A stretch of DNA of 64,000 nucleotides from Cognatiluteimonas telluris. GTDB taxonomy: Bacteria; Pseudomonadota; Gammaproteobacteria; Xanthomonadales; Xanthomonadaceae. The notes beneath the pieces are model-generated. The model saw nothing but the letters and a program-made list of their open reading frames with translations. It ran no database searches and was not told the DNA's origin. The stretch spans positions 110,454 to 174,453 of the forward strand of contig NZ_JAANOY010000004.1 in NCBI RefSeq assembly GCF_011320095.1, given 5' to 3'. The position numbers and the translations under genes were made by a program. Below, piece after piece: positions 36,992 through 46,781 of the stretch (positions within the stretch are counted from its first letter, which is position 1; every line of letters starts with the position of its first letter).

Positions 36992-37645
36992 TCACGCCAG
37001 CGTTGCGTGTCCGCCGTCGCCCTCCTCCCGACTTGGACACCCGGCAGAGCGCCGCGCTGCCAGCACCTGTTTTGCATCCGCCAGCGACAGGCCACGCGCG
37101 CGCAACAGCACCGCCAGGTGGTACAGCAAGTCGGCGGCTTCGCCCAGGAGCGCGCCATCGTCCTGCGCGACCGCCGCCAGCGCCGTCTCCACGCCTTCCT
37201 CGCCCACCTTCTGCGCGATGGCACGCACCCCGGCATCGAACAGGCGCGTGCCATAGCTGCCCGGTGGGCGATCGCGGTGGCGCTGCGCCACCAGCAGGTC
37301 GAGCTCGCCCAGGGCATCGGCGGCGGCGGCGGCGAAACAGCTGATGCGCCCCAGGTGGCAGGTCGGGCCCGCCGGTTGCGCACGCACCAGCAGCGCGTCG
37401 CCGTCGCAATCGGCCTCGATCGCGACCAGTGCAAGCACATGGCCGGATTGGCCGCCCTTCCTCCATTGCTGCTGCCGGCTGCGGCTGAAGAAGGTCACGT
37501 ATCGGCTGTCGAGCGTCGCCTGCAAGGCGGCGCGATCCATGTAGCCGAGCATGAGCACGCGCAGCGTGTCGGCGTCCTGCACCACGGCGGGCAGCAGGCC
37601 GCCCTGCTTGTCCCAGGCCAGCGTGTCGATGACTTCAGGCCGCAT
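36992..37645 (-). CDS. hisI: phosphoribosyl-AMP cyclohydrolase / phosphoribosyl-ATP pyrophosphatase
   Basis: A bifunctional HisIE catalysing histidine steps 2 and 3. The N-terminal HisI domain (1-110) has LMLGYMDRAALQATL, VTFFSRSRQQQWRKGG, the zinc/metal Cys and Asp in IEADCDGDALLV, and GPTCHLG. The C-terminal HisE domain has YGTRLFDAGVRAIAQKVGEE and DLLYHLAVLLRARG. 217 residues. Start ATG (37645) overlaps the hisF stop by 11 bases. Last gene of the his operon. Also called hisIE. Confidence 0.94.
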   Translation of the reverse strand: MRPEVIDTLAWDKQGGLLPAVVQDADTLRVLMLGYMDRAALQATLDSRYVTFFSRSRQQQWRKGGQSGHVLALVAIEADCDGDALLVRAQPAGPTCHLGRISCFAAAAADALGELDLLVAQRHRDRPPGSYGTRLFDAGVRAIAQKVGEEGVETALAAVAQDDGALLGEAADLLYHLAVLLRARGLSLADAKQVLAARRSAGCPSREEGDGGHATLA

Positions 37646-38411
37646 GCCGCACCCGGATGCCGCATGCGGCCACGGCCTGCTTGAGCACCGGGATCCCGAT
37701 CGCGCCAGTGTGGAACACGCTCGCCGCGAGCGCCGCATCGACGTCCGCCTGCACGAAGACATCGACGAAATCCTGCGCCGAACCCGCGCCGCCCGATGCC
37801 ACCAGCGGCACCCGGCAGGCGGCGCGCACCGCGCGCAACTGCTCCAGGTCGTACCCGCGGCGCACGCCATCGCTGCCCATGCAGTTGAGGACGATTTCGC
37901 CGGCGCCGCGGGCCTGCACTTCGCACACCCAGTCGAGCGTCCGCCGCGGCAATGCCCGAAGGGTGCCAGGCTCGCCCGTGTTGCTGCGCACGCGCCATTG
38001 GCCATCGGCGTCGCGCAGGCTGTCGATGCCGACGACCACGCACTGCACGCCGAAGGCCTCGGCCAGCTCGTCCACCAGTTCCGGCCGCTCCAGTGCCGGC
38101 GTGTTCACCGATATCTTGTCGGCGCCCGCGAGCAGCACCTCGCGCGCCTGCCGGACGTCGCGGATGCCGCCGGCAACGCAGAACGGGATGTCGAGCACGC
38201 GGCCGATGCGCTCCACCCAGCGCACGTCCACGCAGCGTTGCTGCGGGCTGGCGCCGATATCGTAGAACACGAGTTCGTCCGCGCCGGCGTCGCGATAGCG
38301 CATGGCCAGCTCGACGCAGTCGCCCATGTCGACGTGGTCGCGGAAGCGCACGCCCTTGACCACGCGCCCCTCGCGGACGTCGAGGCACGCAATGATGCGG
38401 CGACTCAGCAT
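37635..38411 (-). CDS. hisF: imidazole glycerol phosphate synthase, cyclase subunit
   Basis: A TIM-barrel subunit that uses ammonia from HisH to form the imidazole ring (IGP) and AICAR. 258 residues starting MLSRRIIACLDVREGRVVKG. The first catalytic Asp is in ACLDV, the second in GIDSLRD (position of Asp130). CVAGGIRDV and LVASGGAG are phosphate-binding loops. Overlaps hisA by 7 bases. Confidence 0.95.
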   Translation of the reverse strand: MLSRRIIACLDVREGRVVKGVRFRDHVDMGDCVELAMRYRDAGADELVFYDIGASPQQRCVDVRWVERIGRVLDIPFCVAGGIRDVRQAREVLLAGADKISVNTPALERPELVDELAEAFGVQCVVVGIDSLRDADGQWRVRSNTGEPGTLRALPRRTLDWVCEVQARGAGEIVLNCMGSDGVRRGYDLEQLRAVRAACRVPLVASGGAGSAQDFVDVFVQADVDAALAASVFHTGAIGIPVLKQAVAACGIRVRHAA

Positions 38412-39139
38412 GCGACGGCCTCCGCCACCGTGACGCGCCCTTCGAGCAAGGCCTTGCCGATGACGACGCCCGCGCAACCGATCCCGGCCAGCGCGGCGAC
38501 ATCGGCGGCATCGCGCACGCCGCCGGAGGCCTGCACCGCGATGCCCGGCGCCCATGTGCGCAGGAGTTCGTAGAACGCGAGGTTGGGCCCTGCCAGGGTT
38601 CCGTCGCGATCGACATCGGTGCACAGCGCATGCCGCAGACCGTGGTCCAGGTAGAAGGCCAGCAGGTCGCGCAGCGTGCGTCCGCCCGACCTCGACCAGC
38701 CATGCGACACCGGATACCAGGTCCCGCATGGACCGCAGCGGGCATCGAGCGCGAGCGTCAGCCGCTCGGGGCCGAAGCGGGCCAGCCAGCGCGAGACCTC
38801 TGCCGGATCGTCGACCGCACGCGAACCGATCACGACGCGTGCCGCGCCGGCCTCCAGCACGCCCTCGACGTCGGCCTCGCCGCGGATGCCGCCGCCGGTC
38901 TGCACCCGCAGCGACCGCTCGCTCGCCAGCGAACGCAACAGGGGCACGAGTGTGTAGCCACCTTCGCGGGCGGCATCCAGGTCCACCAGGTGCACCCATT
39001 GCGCGCCCTGCCGGGCGTAGCTTCGCAGCACGTCCGCGGGCGATCCGGCGTAGCGCGTTTCCCGCGCGTAATCGCCCTGGTACAGGCGGACCACGGCGCC
39101 GCCGCGCACGTCCACCGCCGGGTACACGGTCATGCCCAT
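38405..39139 (-). CDS. hisA: ProFAR isomerase (HisA)
   Basis: A TIM-barrel isomerase converting ProFAR to PRFAR. The 244-residue protein starts MGMTVYPAVDVRGG. ATG at 39139 aligns with the usual M-x-x-TVYPA opening; ATG at 39133 is an alternative. The catalytic Asp is in AVDVRGG, with VQTGGGIRG and VQASGGVRD as phosphate loops and CTDVDRDGTL as the second catalytic Asp. The start region is a perfect 14-bp tandem duplication that also creates a 7-codon mini-ORF ending at the hisA start. Confidence 0.93.
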   Translation of the reverse strand: MGMTVYPAVDVRGGAVVRLYQGDYARETRYAGSPADVLRSYARQGAQWVHLVDLDAAREGGYTLVPLLRSLASERSLRVQTGGGIRGEADVEGVLEAGAARVVIGSRAVDDPAEVSRWLARFGPERLTLALDARCGPCGTWYPVSHGWSRSGGRTLRDLLAFYLDHGLRHALCTDVDRDGTLAGPNLAFYELLRTWAPGIAVQASGGVRDAADVAALAGIGCAGVVIGKALLEGRVTVAEAVAC

Positions 39140-39164
39140 GCGGGGATGCTCATGCGGGGATGCT
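39137..39164. repeat. 14-bp tandem duplication at the hisA start
   Basis: CATGCGGGGATGCT occurs twice in tandem (39137-39150 and 39151-39164). On the minus strand each copy supplies an ATG. The outer ATG opens MSIPAWA followed by TGA, which overlaps the ATG at 39133 as ATGA. Confidence 0.9.
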
Positions 39165-39177
39165 GACTCCGTGATCC

Positions 39178-39783
39178 TCATCCGCTGCCGGTTCCAAGGA
39201 AGTTCGCCAGCAGGCGCGCGCCGGTCGTCGCCGAGCGCTCGGGGTGGAACTGCGCGCCGTGCCGTGTCCCGCGTTGCACGATCGCCGCGAATCGCTCGCT
39301 GCCGTGCCCGCAGGCCGCCATGCAGTCGGGCGTCACCGCAGCGGCATAACCATGCACGAAATAGGCCTGGTCGCCGTCGTCGATGCCACGCAGCCACGGT
39401 GCCTCGCGCACGTCCTCGAGGCTGTTCCAGCCCATGTGCGGGACGCGTGCACCGGCCGTGCCGCGCAGCCGCCGAACCCGCCCCGGCAGCAGCCCCAGGC
39501 ATTCGACATCGCCCTCCTCGGAATGCTCGAACAACAACTGCATCCCGAGGCATATCCCGAGCAGCGGCGCCGTCGCCCCGCCCAATGCGATGTCGAGGCC
39601 CCGTTCGCGCAGGCAGCGCATGGCCGGGGCAGCCGCGCCGACGCCGGGCAGGATGATCCGGTCCGGGGCACCCAGCGCGGCGGCATCGCGCACGCGGCGT
39701 GGCAACGCACCGGCGCGCTCGACCGCATGGCAGACCGAAGCGAGGTTCGCGCCGCCGGCGTCGATGACGGCCACGTCGATCAC
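39178..39783 (-). CDS. hisH: imidazole glycerol phosphate synthase, glutamine amidotransferase subunit
   Basis: A class-I glutaminase supplying ammonia to HisF. The 201-residue protein starts with GTG (39783), which overlaps the hisB stop. The nucleophile Cys is in [12 protein letters not shown] (Cys78), and the catalytic His and Glu are in AQFHPERS (180-182). [10 protein letters not shown] is the oxyanion-strand motif. A 38-base gap to hisA contains the duplicated mini-ORF. Confidence 0.94.
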   Translation of the reverse strand: MIDVAVIDAGGANLASVCHAVERAGALPRRVRDAAALGAPDRIILPGVGAAAPAMRCLRERGLDIALGGATAPLLGICLGMQLLFEHSEEGDVECLGLLPGRVRRLRGTAGARVPHMGWNSLEDVREAPWLRGIDDGDQAYFVHGYAAAVTPDCMAACGHGSERFAAIVQRGTRHGAQFHPERSATTGARLLANFLGTGSG

Positions 39784-40856
39784 AGCACGCCCTTGGTGGT
39801 CGGCAACACGGCGCCATCGCGACGCACCGCCTGGCGCAGGGCGCGCGCGACGGCCTTGAAGCAGGCTTCGATCTTGTGGTGGTCGTTCTCGCCATCGACC
39901 GAAAGATGCAGGGTCATGGCCGCCGCCTCGGCGAGCGAGCGGAAGAAATGAGGCACCAGTTCGGTCGGAAGGTCGCCGACGCGCTCGCGTGCGAACGTCC
40001 CGCGGAAGACGAAGTGCGGCCGCCCCGACAGGTCCAGCGCGGCGCTGGCGAGCGCTTCGTCCATCGGCAGCGTGAATCCGTAGCGTGCGATGCCGCGTTT
40101 GTCGCCCAGCGCATGGCGCAACGCCTGCCCGAGCGCCAGCGCGCAGTCCTCGACGGTGTGGTGTTCGTCCACGTGCAGGTCGCCGCGCGCCTGCAACCGC
40201 AGCGCGATGCCGGCGTGGGTGCCCAGCTGCTCCAGCATGTGGTCCAGGAAACCGAGCCCGGTCGACACCGATGCCGGCGCAGCGCGGTCCAGGTCGATGT
40301 CGACATCGACCCGGGTCTCGGCCGTCGCGCGCCGGACGTTCCCGACGCGCGGTGCATCGCACAAGGCATGCGCGATCGCCGGCCAATCCCACTGCCCCCC
40401 GAATTCCGGCGTGCGCAGCTGGAACGCGCGAACGCCGAGGTTGTCGGCAAAACGCACGTCGGTGTCGCGATCGCCGACCATCGCCGAACGCGCCCAGTCG
40501 ACATCCCCGCGCCGCAGCAGGTGCGCCGCCATCGCGATCCCGGGTTTGCGCCCGGGACTGTTCTCCCCGGCAAGGCTGGTGTCGATCAGGATCTCGTCGA
40601 AGACCACGCCCTGGCTCTGGAATACCTGCAGCATCAGCCGCTGCGGGCCGTCGAAGTCATCCCGCGGAAACGACGGCCGCCCCAGCCCGTCCTGGTTGCT
40701 CACCATCACGAAGCGGTAGCCGGCATCACGCAGGCGCAGCATCGCCGGGATGACGCCATCGACGAAGCGCAGCTTGTCGAAACGGTCGACCTGGAAGTCC
40801 GCTGGCTCGGCGATCAGCGTGCCGTCGCGGTCCACGAACAGCAGCGGCGCCGGCAT
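39780..40856 (-). CDS. hisB: bifunctional histidinol-phosphatase / IGP dehydratase
   Basis: Catalyses histidine steps 7 and 9. The N-terminal HAD phosphatase (1-165) has [12 protein letters not shown] (nucleophile Asp), VSNQDGLG and [12 protein letters not shown]. The zinc-binding Cys cluster of E. coli HisB is not evident in the visible GRKPG region. The C-terminal dehydratase has [35 protein letters not shown] and [17 protein letters not shown] (Mn-binding His/Glu). 358 residues. ATG at 40856 chosen by alignment; GTG at 40865 would overlap the hisC stop. Confidence 0.94.
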   Translation of the reverse strand: MPAPLLFVDRDGTLIAEPADFQVDRFDKLRFVDGVIPAMLRLRDAGYRFVMVSNQDGLGRPSFPRDDFDGPQRLMLQVFQSQGVVFDEILIDTSLAGENSPGRKPGIAMAAHLLRRGDVDWARSAMVGDRDTDVRFADNLGVRAFQLRTPEFGGQWDWPAIAHALCDAPRVGNVRRATAETRVDVDIDLDRAAPASVSTGLGFLDHMLEQLGTHAGIALRLQARGDLHVDEHHTVEDCALALGQALRHALGDKRGIARYGFTLPMDEALASAALDLSGRPHFVFRGTFARERVGDLPTELVPHFFRSLAEAAAMTLHLSVDGENDHHKIEACFKAVARALRQAVRRDGAVLPTTKGVL

Positions 40857-40861
40857 CGCGC

Positions 40862-41941
40862 TCACGCCGCCACCGCGGTACGCAGGGTGTCCAGCAGCCG
40901 CGCGTTCTGCGCCGCCGTGCCGACCGTGATCCTGAGCGCATCGCCGAGCCCGGGCTGCTCGCGCATGCTGCGCACGACGACGCCCGCCGCCAGCAGGCGC
41001 CCGAAGACGTCCTCGACGCGGTCGAAGCGCGCGAGGATGAAATTCGCCTGCGACGGATAGACGCGCCGCACGCACGCCACGCCTACCAGCGCATCGATCA
41101 GCCCCTGGCGCTGCGCGCGCATGGCATCGATATTGGCGGCGGTCAGGCGCAGCGCAGCGGGGGACAGCGCCGCCAGCGCCAGTTCGGCGCAGGGCGCTGG
41201 CACCGGGTATGGCGCCTGGCAGCGTTGCAGGGCCGAAACCACCGCGGGGTCCGCGACCAGGCATCCGATCCGCGCGCCCGCCAGCGCGTGCGCCTTGGAC
41301 AAGGTGCGCAGCACCGCAAGATTGGGCTGCGCGGCGATGGCGGGGACCAGGGACGGCGTGTCGGCGAACTCCGCGTAGGCTTCGTCCACGACGACCAGCG
41401 CGCTGTCCTGCAGCGCGCGCGCAAGCGCCAGCACGGCACCGGCCTGCAGCACGTTGCCGGTGGGGTTGCCTGGCGAACACAGGAACACCAGGCGTGCATG
41501 CTGGGCCCGCGCGGCCAGTGCCACCTGGTCCAGGTCGACATCGAACCCCGCCGCGCGATCCCGCAACGGCACCTCGACCACCCGCGCACCCTGCAGCCGG
41601 GCGCAGACCGCGTACATGCCGAACACCGGCGGCGTGACCAGCACCGCATCCCGCCCCGGCTGGCAGAACGCCCGCGCCAGCAGGTCGATCGGCTCGTCGC
41701 TGCCGCGTCCGATCAGAAGCTGGGCCTCGTCGCAGCCGTACAGCGTCGCCAACGCCGCCCGCAGCGGCGGTGGCTGCGGTTGCGGATACCGTCGCCACGC
41801 GCCCGTGTCGTCGGCGTGGTTGGATTGCGCCGACTCGTTGGCGTTGAGCCATACATCGCCTTGCAGCGATTCGCTGCGCGCGGAACGGTAGCCGCTGAAG
41901 CCGCGCAGGTCCGGCCGCAGCAACATGGGCACCGGGTTCAT
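40862..41941 (-). CDS. hisC: histidinol-phosphate aminotransferase
   Basis: A class-I/II PLP aminotransferase. 359 residues starting [27 protein letters not shown] is the substrate-phosphate motif, CSPGNPTGN and VVDEAYAEF are PLP-contacting motifs, and [15 protein letters not shown] carries the PLP lysine. The stop is 6 bases from the hisB ATG; the start overlaps hisD by ATGA. Confidence 0.94.
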   Translation of the reverse strand: MNPVPMLLRPDLRGFSGYRSARSESLQGDVWLNANESAQSNHADDTGAWRRYPQPQPPPLRAALATLYGCDEAQLLIGRGSDEPIDLLARAFCQPGRDAVLVTPPVFGMYAVCARLQGARVVEVPLRDRAAGFDVDLDQVALAARAQHARLVFLCSPGNPTGNVLQAGAVLALARALQDSALVVVDEAYAEFADTPSLVPAIAAQPNLAVLRTLSKAHALAGARIGCLVADPAVVSALQRCQAPYPVPAPCAELALAALSPAALRLTAANIDAMRAQRQGLIDALVGVACVRRVYPSQANFILARFDRVEDVFGRLLAAGVVVRSMREQPGLGDALRITVGTAAQNARLLDTLRTAVAA

Positions 41942-43254
41942 GCGGCCTCCATGCGCAGTCCGACCGCGTGCGCGTGCGCGTCCAGCCCCTCGGCGCGCGC
42001 CAGCGTCATCGCGATGCCGCCAATGGCGTCCAGCCCGCGGCGTTCCACCGACTGCACGCTGATGGTGGTCTGGAAGCTGGCCACGCTCAGTCCGCTGGTG
42101 GCGCGCGCCGCGCCACCGGTGGGCAGGACATGGTTGGTGCCGCTGCAATAGTCGCCGAGCGCTTCCGGGGCCCAGTCGCCCAGGAACACCGACCCGGCCG
42201 ACGCGATGCCGTCCAGCCACGCGCGCGGTTCGCGCAGCGCCAGGATCAGGTGCTCGGGTGCATAGCGGTTGCTGATGGCGACCGCCTCGGCGATCGATTC
42301 GACGCGCAGCGCGCGCGATACCGACAACGCCTGGCGGGCGATGTCGGCGCGCGGCAGGTGGTCGATCTGCCGCTCGACCTCGCGCGCCACCGCATCCAGC
42401 AGGGCGTCGTCGTCGGACAGCAGCAGCACCTGCGAGTCGCCGCCATGTTCGGCCTGCGAAAGCAGGTCCGCCGCCACGAAGGCGGCGTTCGCGCCCGCGT
42501 CTGCGATCACGAGGACTTCGGACGGCCCTGCGGGCATGTCGATCGCCGGCCCGTCCGGCAACCGCGACACCTGGCGCTTGGCCTCGGTGACGTACGCGTT
42601 GCCCGGGCCGAACAGCTTGTCGCAACGCGGAATGGCCTGCGTTCCCATGGCCATCGCGGCGATGGCCTGCGCACCACCGACCTTGAACACCTTGTCGATG
42701 CCGCAGTGCCGCGCCGCGTGCAGCACCGATGGATCGCAGCGCCCGTCCCTGCGCGGCGGCGTGCACAGCACCACGTCACTGCAACCGGCCAGCCGCGCCG
42801 GAACGCCGAGCATCAGCGCCGTCGACGGCAGCGGGGCGCTGCCGGCCGGCACGTAGAGGCCGACGCGGGCGATGGGGCGGACGATGCGTTCGCACAGGAC
42901 GCCGGCTGCGGTTTCCACCGCGTACGGCTGCAGCATTCCGGCGCGATGGAAGCGGGCGATGCGCGCGGCGGCATCCTCGATCGCCGCCCGTAGCGCTTTG
43001 GGGATCGCGTCGGAGGCGTCATGGAATTCTTCTTCGGTCACGCGCAACGCATTGATCGAAGCGCCGTCGAACCGGAGCGACAGCGCGCGCAGCGCTGCAT
43101 CGCCGTCGCGACGTACCGACTGCAGGATGTCGGCGACGATGGCCTCGGTGCGTGCCGAAGCCAGCCGGGTCGGTCGCGCCAGGACGGCTTCGCGCGCCGC
43201 CGCGTCGAGCGAGCGCCAGTCGCTGCGGCCCAGCACGGCTCCCGGCGCGCTCAT
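41938..43254 (-). CDS. hisD: histidinol dehydrogenase
   Basis: An NAD- and zinc-dependent four-electron dehydrogenase catalysing the last two histidine steps. 438 residues, start at 43254 overlapping hisG by ATGA. Family signatures are [67 protein letters not shown] (zinc/catalytic Gln-His) and [17 protein letters not shown]. Confidence 0.95.
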   Translation of the reverse strand: MSAPGAVLGRSDWRSLDAAAREAVLARPTRLASARTEAIVADILQSVRRDGDAALRALSLRFDGASINALRVTEEEFHDASDAIPKALRAAIEDAAARIARFHRAGMLQPYAVETAAGVLCERIVRPIARVGLYVPAGSAPLPSTALMLGVPARLAGCSDVVLCTPPRRDGRCDPSVLHAARHCGIDKVFKVGGAQAIAAMAMGTQAIPRCDKLFGPGNAYVTEAKRQVSRLPDGPAIDMPAGPSEVLVIADAGANAAFVAADLLSQAEHGGDSQVLLLSDDDALLDAVAREVERQIDHLPRADIARQALSVSRALRVESIAEAVAISNRYAPEHLILALREPRAWLDGIASAGSVFLGDWAPEALGDYCSGTNHVLPTGGAARATSGLSVASFQTTISVQSVERRGLDAIGGIAMTLARAEGLDAHAHAVGLRMEAA

Positions 43255-44165
43255 GCCAGCATCCTTTCCACCGGCAGTACCAGCAGTCCGCTGGCGCCGG
43301 CGCGCTTGAGATCCTCCAGCCGCTGCCAGGTCACCGCGCCATGGCAGATCGCCTGCAGCGCGAGTGCGTCGCTGCCGTCGATGCCGGTGATGACGGGCGC
43401 CTCGGCATCTGGCAGCAGTTCGAGCAGGCTCGGGACGGCGCGCCGGCTGGCGCGGAACAACAGCAGCTTGCTGTCCTTCAGGCGCAGCACGCCATCGAGC
43501 CGGCGCAACAGCAGCATCGAGAGATCTTCGCGGGCGTCGCCGAACCCGGCGACGGGGCCGGCGAGCACCGCCTCGCTCTGCAGCAGTGTTTCCACCGGCC
43601 GCAACTGGTTTGCGGCCAGCGTTGCACCGCTGGAGACCAGGTCGCACACGGCGTCGGCCTGGCCGAGCCGCGGCGCGATTTCCACCGACCCGGACAAGGT
43701 CACGATCTCGGCGGCGACATCTTGCTCGCGCAGCCACTGCCCGAGCAGCGCCGGGTAGCTGGTGGCAATGCGCAGGCCCTGCAACTGTGCGGGCGCGTGC
43801 CACTGGATGGCCTCGGGCAGCGCCAGGACCAGGCGGCAGCTGCCGACCCCGAGCGCACGCCATTCGCGATAGGCGGCGGCCTGGCCTTGAAGCGCGCGGA
43901 CGCCGGCGTGCTCGAGCAGCACATTGCGTCCAACGATCCCCAGGTCGCAGGCGCCGTCGGCGATCAGGCCGGGAATGTCGTCGTCGCGCACCAGCAGCAG
44001 GTCGATCGGCAGCGACTCGCCGTGACAGAACAGGCGATCGCGACTCTCGCGCCACGCGAGCCCGCAGCCGGCGAGCAGCGCCCGCGCCGGGTCGCTCAAG
44101 CGACCGCTTTTCTGGATGGCGATGCGCAGGCGCTCGCGCCCCGCCGTGGCGTATGTCTTGCCCAT
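43251..44165 (-). CDS. hisG: ATP phosphoribosyltransferase (long form)
   Basis: First committed enzyme of histidine synthesis, feedback-inhibited by histidine. 304 residues, the HisG-L type that carries its own C-terminal ACT-like regulatory domain, so no hisZ is needed. [12 protein letters not shown] is the N-terminal signature, [10 protein letters not shown] the substrate loop, and [14 protein letters not shown] the PRPP-binding loop. It starts 9 bases after the TrpR-like regulator. Confidence 0.95.
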   Translation of the reverse strand: MGKTYATAGRERLRIAIQKSGRLSDPARALLAGCGLAWRESRDRLFCHGESLPIDLLLVRDDDIPGLIADGACDLGIVGRNVLLEHAGVRALQGQAAAYREWRALGVGSCRLVLALPEAIQWHAPAQLQGLRIATSYPALLGQWLREQDVAAEIVTLSGSVEIAPRLGQADAVCDLVSSGATLAANQLRPVETLLQSEAVLAGPVAGFGDAREDLSMLLLRRLDGVLRLKDSKLLLFRASRRAVPSLLELLPDAEAPVITGIDGSDALALQAICHGAVTWQRLEDLKRAGASGLLVLPVERMLA

Positions 44166-44174
44166 CCGGCCGGC

Positions 44175-44495
44175 CTAGCGCGCGCGGCGGCGGCGCAGCC
44201 GCTGGACGGCCGCGCCATACCCGCCCGCGCCGCGCTCGAGCGTGCGCGCGACCCGGCCCACGGTGGTGACGCTGACCATGGTGCGGTCGTGGATCTCGCG
44301 ATACGGAACGCCATCGAGCAGCAGCGGCACCACCTTCCAGCGATCGCCCATCGCCTCGATCTCGGCGGGCGTGCACAGGTCCTCCAGGAATGCACGCACG
44401 TCGGCCGGATCGGTGAGCGCGGCAAGCGCGCGCGACAGGCCGTCCAGGTTGGCTTCGGCATCGGGCTTCGGAGTGGGTTGTGGGCGCTGCTTCAT
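44175..44495 (-). CDS. TrpR-like YerC/YecD family regulator, first gene of the his operon
   Basis: A 106-residue DNA-binding protein of the TrpR/YerC-YecD superfamily. The core [19 protein letters not shown] and the helix-turn-helix region [22 protein letters not shown] resemble TrpR, which senses an amino acid. As first gene of the his operon, in the same transcript as hisG, it is very likely a histidine-responsive autoregulator (called HisR in some regulon predictions); this is inference. The C-terminus is an Arg-rich tail. A palindromic site sits just upstream of the start over the promoter. No strong Shine-Dalgarno; the leader is very short. Confidence 0.85.
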   Translation of the reverse strand: MKQRPQPTPKPDAEANLDGLSRALAALTDPADVRAFLEDLCTPAEIEAMGDRWKVVPLLLDGVPYREIHDRTMVSVTTVGRVARTLERGAGGYGAAVQRLRRRRAR

Positions 44496-44506
44496 GTCGT
44501 GCCAAC

Positions 44507-44552
44507 GTATTAGCGTGTTAATACATTATGCCATCCTCGTGCGGGCCGTCAA
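44507..44552 (-). promoter_or_regulatory. his operon promoter with palindromic operator
   Basis: Reading the minus strand, -35 TTGACG (44552-44547), a 16-bp spacer and -10 CATAAT (44530-44525) form a good sigma-70 promoter, with transcription expected near 44518. Immediately downstream lies GTATTAGCGTGTTAATAC (44507-44524), a perfect 6+6 bp inverted repeat around a 6-bp centre. This is a size and position expected for a TrpR-type dimer blocking initiation. The ATG of the regulator follows 12 bases later. Confidence 0.75.
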
Positions 44553-44852
44553 CCGGCGGATCGACGCCTCCTGTTGCCGCACCTGCGCCTGGCACGGGAA
44601 CACGCCCACGAGGGCTGCAGGCGGGCATCGGGATGCATGCAGGACATGACCCGCATCGAATGCGCGCCCAGACGCCAGACCCGTGCTGGGCGGGGCAGCC
44701 TTCTGGCGGGCATTGATCGGCGGCGGATGGCCGCCATCGGGGGAGACCGGCTCAAACCTGGCCGGCCGGCTGGACTTCAAGCGGTCCGGCGCCCGTTTTG
44801 CCGCCGTCGCAGAAAGGCGCTGCGCCAACTCCGCGAGGCGGGATGGCGCGCC
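44553..44852. other. 300-bp non-coding stretch upstream of the his operon
   Basis: Between the his promoter and the convergently placed 3' end of the lyase gene I see no gene, terminator or repeat. An antisense-looking frame (minus 44526-44828) has no ribosome site, no conserved features and overlaps the promoter, so it was not called. Confidence 0.5.
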
Positions 44853-46781
44853 CTAGTGCTGCAGTGCCCCGCGCGCCGCGGCGAGGACGGAGCCGTCGGC
44901 GACCAGTTGCAGGGCCACCCTGACCTCGCCATCGAGCGCACGATCGCGATCCATGAAGGCGATGCGCTCGCGGATCGCCGCATGCGCGGCGCCCACCGCG
45001 CGGCCAGGTTGCGGCGACGGCAGGGCCGCCAGCTCCGCGCGCAATCCGTCGACCTCGGCGAGGAAGGCCGCCCGCTGCGATGCATCCAGGTCCCAGCAAC
45101 CCTGCACCTTCGCCGCGAACCCGGCGGCATCGCTGCCGTGCGCCAGCGCCCGCGCCGCATCGATCATGTCGCGGCGCAGGTCAAGCGCCTGCGCCGCGGT
45201 ATAGAGCTCCAGCGCCAGCACCTTGCCCAGGTCATCGGTCATCGCCAGCACGTGCCGGGCTTCGTTGGCCCCCATCGACACGTGATCCTCGGCATTGGCG
45301 CTGGTCGGGATCGAATACACCGACGCCGGCATCGCGCGACTGGCGAGGTCGTTGACGATCGCCGCTGCGGTGTACTGCACGATCATGTAACCAGACTCGG
45401 TGCCGTCCTCGTTGCCGATCAGGAACGGCGGCAGGCCGTCGTTGGTCGCCGGATCGACCAGCTTGTTGAGGCGGCGCTCGGAGATCGACGCCAGCACCGG
45501 GATCGCGGCCTTGACGTAACTCATCGCCAAGGCCAGCGGCATGCCGTGGAAATGCCCGGCGGAAATCACCTGCTGCTCGACGTGCTCGGCCTCGGCAGCG
45601 GGGAACACCAGCGGATTGTCGGTCACCGAATTGAGTTCGATGTCGAGCACGCGCTTGGCCTGCTCGACCGCATCGCGCACCGCACCATGCACCTGCGGCG
45701 CGCAACGCAGCGAATAGCTGTCCTGCGGCTGGTGCTTCTTGCCACCGCGGAACGGCCGGAAACGCTGGTAGAAGTTGCCGCGCCCGTGGCGCTGGTCGAA
45801 CGGAACCCACTCCCAGCCGATGTCGAAGCACGGCTGTTCGGCCACCGGTCGCCGGGCCCAGCTCGACGGCTGCCACTGCCGGAACTTCGGCACCAGGTGG
45901 TAGCGGATGTCGGCCAGCGACGAACCATCCAGCATCGCGCGCAGGTTGGCGGCGCTGCGCACCTGCCCTGGATGCGGACGCAGCGCATGCGCCTCGGCGG
46001 CGAAGGCGCCCAGGCGCCCTGCAAACGCATCCACGGTCATCGCCGCGGCAAGATCGGCGGTGTCCAGCAGCGCGTCCAGGCGGTGCAGCGCCAGCACGCC
46101 GGTCGCCAGCATCTGTGCGGTGCCGTTGTTCAGCGCCAGGCCTTCCTTGTACGACAGCGTCACCGGCGTGAGGCCCGCACGTTCCAGCGCCTGCGCGCCC
46201 GGCATGCGCTCGCCGGCGAAGAACGCTTCGCCGCCACCGAGCAGCACGATCGCCAGGTGCGACAGCGGCGCCAGGTCGCCCGACGCGCCGACCGAGCCGA
46301 GCTGCGGCACCACCGGCACGATCCCGGCGTTAAGCATCGCCGCCAGCGCCTGCAAGGTCTGCACGCGGATACCCGAATGCCCGCGCAGCAAGGTGTTGAT
46401 GCGGATGCAAAGCATCGCGCGCACGACATCGGCCGCGAACGGCTCGCCCACGCAGACGGCATGGGTCACGATCAGGTTGTGCTGCAGCTCGACATGCAGG
46501 CTGCGGCCCGGCGTCTGTGCGTCCACCTGCGCATCGCGCATCGGATGGCCGCCGAGCAGTTTGTCGGCATTGCTGCCGAACCCGGTCGACACGCCGTAGA
46601 TCGGTTCTTCGCGGCGGACGGTGTCGGCGAGGAATTCGGCCGCGCGTGCGACCGCCTGCAATGCAGCGGGATCGAGATCGACGCAGGCGCCCTGGGCGAC
46701 GCGCACCAGCTGCTCACGGGTCAGCGAGTTGCCGTCCAGGCGGACGGCGGCTGCGTTCGAGTCGTTCATCCCGCCGCTCAT
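44853..46781 (-). CDS. histidine/aromatic amino-acid ammonia lyase with large insertion
   Basis: A member of the MIO-dependent HAL/PAL/TAL family, which eliminates ammonia from histidine or aromatic amino acids. The MIO tripeptide Ala-Ser-Gly is at residues 166-168 in [16 protein letters not shown]. The selectivity pair is Thr106-His107 (NLIVTHAVC), close to the Ser-His of histidine lyases rather than the Phe-Leu or His-Leu of PAL/TAL. At 642 residues it is about 130 longer than HutH. An insertion of some 65 residues (about 287-351, rich in Trp, Phe, Arg and Gln) sits just before [14 protein letters not shown]. It is not in a hut operon; its start overlaps the hisS stop (ATGA). Substrate uncertain. 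Confidence 0.85.
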   Translation of the reverse strand: MSGGMNDSNAAAVRLDGNSLTREQLVRVAQGACVDLDPAALQAVARAAEFLADTVRREEPIYGVSTGFGSNADKLLGGHPMRDAQVDAQTPGRSLHVELQHNLIVTHAVCVGEPFAADVVRAMLCIRINTLLRGHSGIRVQTLQALAAMLNAGIVPVVPQLGSVGASGDLAPLSHLAIVLLGGGEAFFAGERMPGAQALERAGLTPVTLSYKEGLALNNGTAQMLATGVLALHRLDALLDTADLAAAMTVDAFAGRLGAFAAEAHALRPHPGQVRSAANLRAMLDGSSLADIRYHLVPKFRQWQPSSWARRPVAEQPCFDIGWEWVPFDQRHGRGNFYQRFRPFRGGKKHQPQDSYSLRCAPQVHGAVRDAVEQAKRVLDIELNSVTDNPLVFPAAEAEHVEQQVISAGHFHGMPLALAMSYVKAAIPVLASISERRLNKLVDPATNDGLPPFLIGNEDGTESGYMIVQYTAAAIVNDLASRAMPASVYSIPTSANAEDHVSMGANEARHVLAMTDDLGKVLALELYTAAQALDLRRDMIDAARALAHGSDAAGFAAKVQGCWDLDASQRAAFLAEVDGLRAELAALPSPQPGRAVGAAHAAIRERIAFMDRDRALDGEVRVALQLVADGSVLAAARGALQH

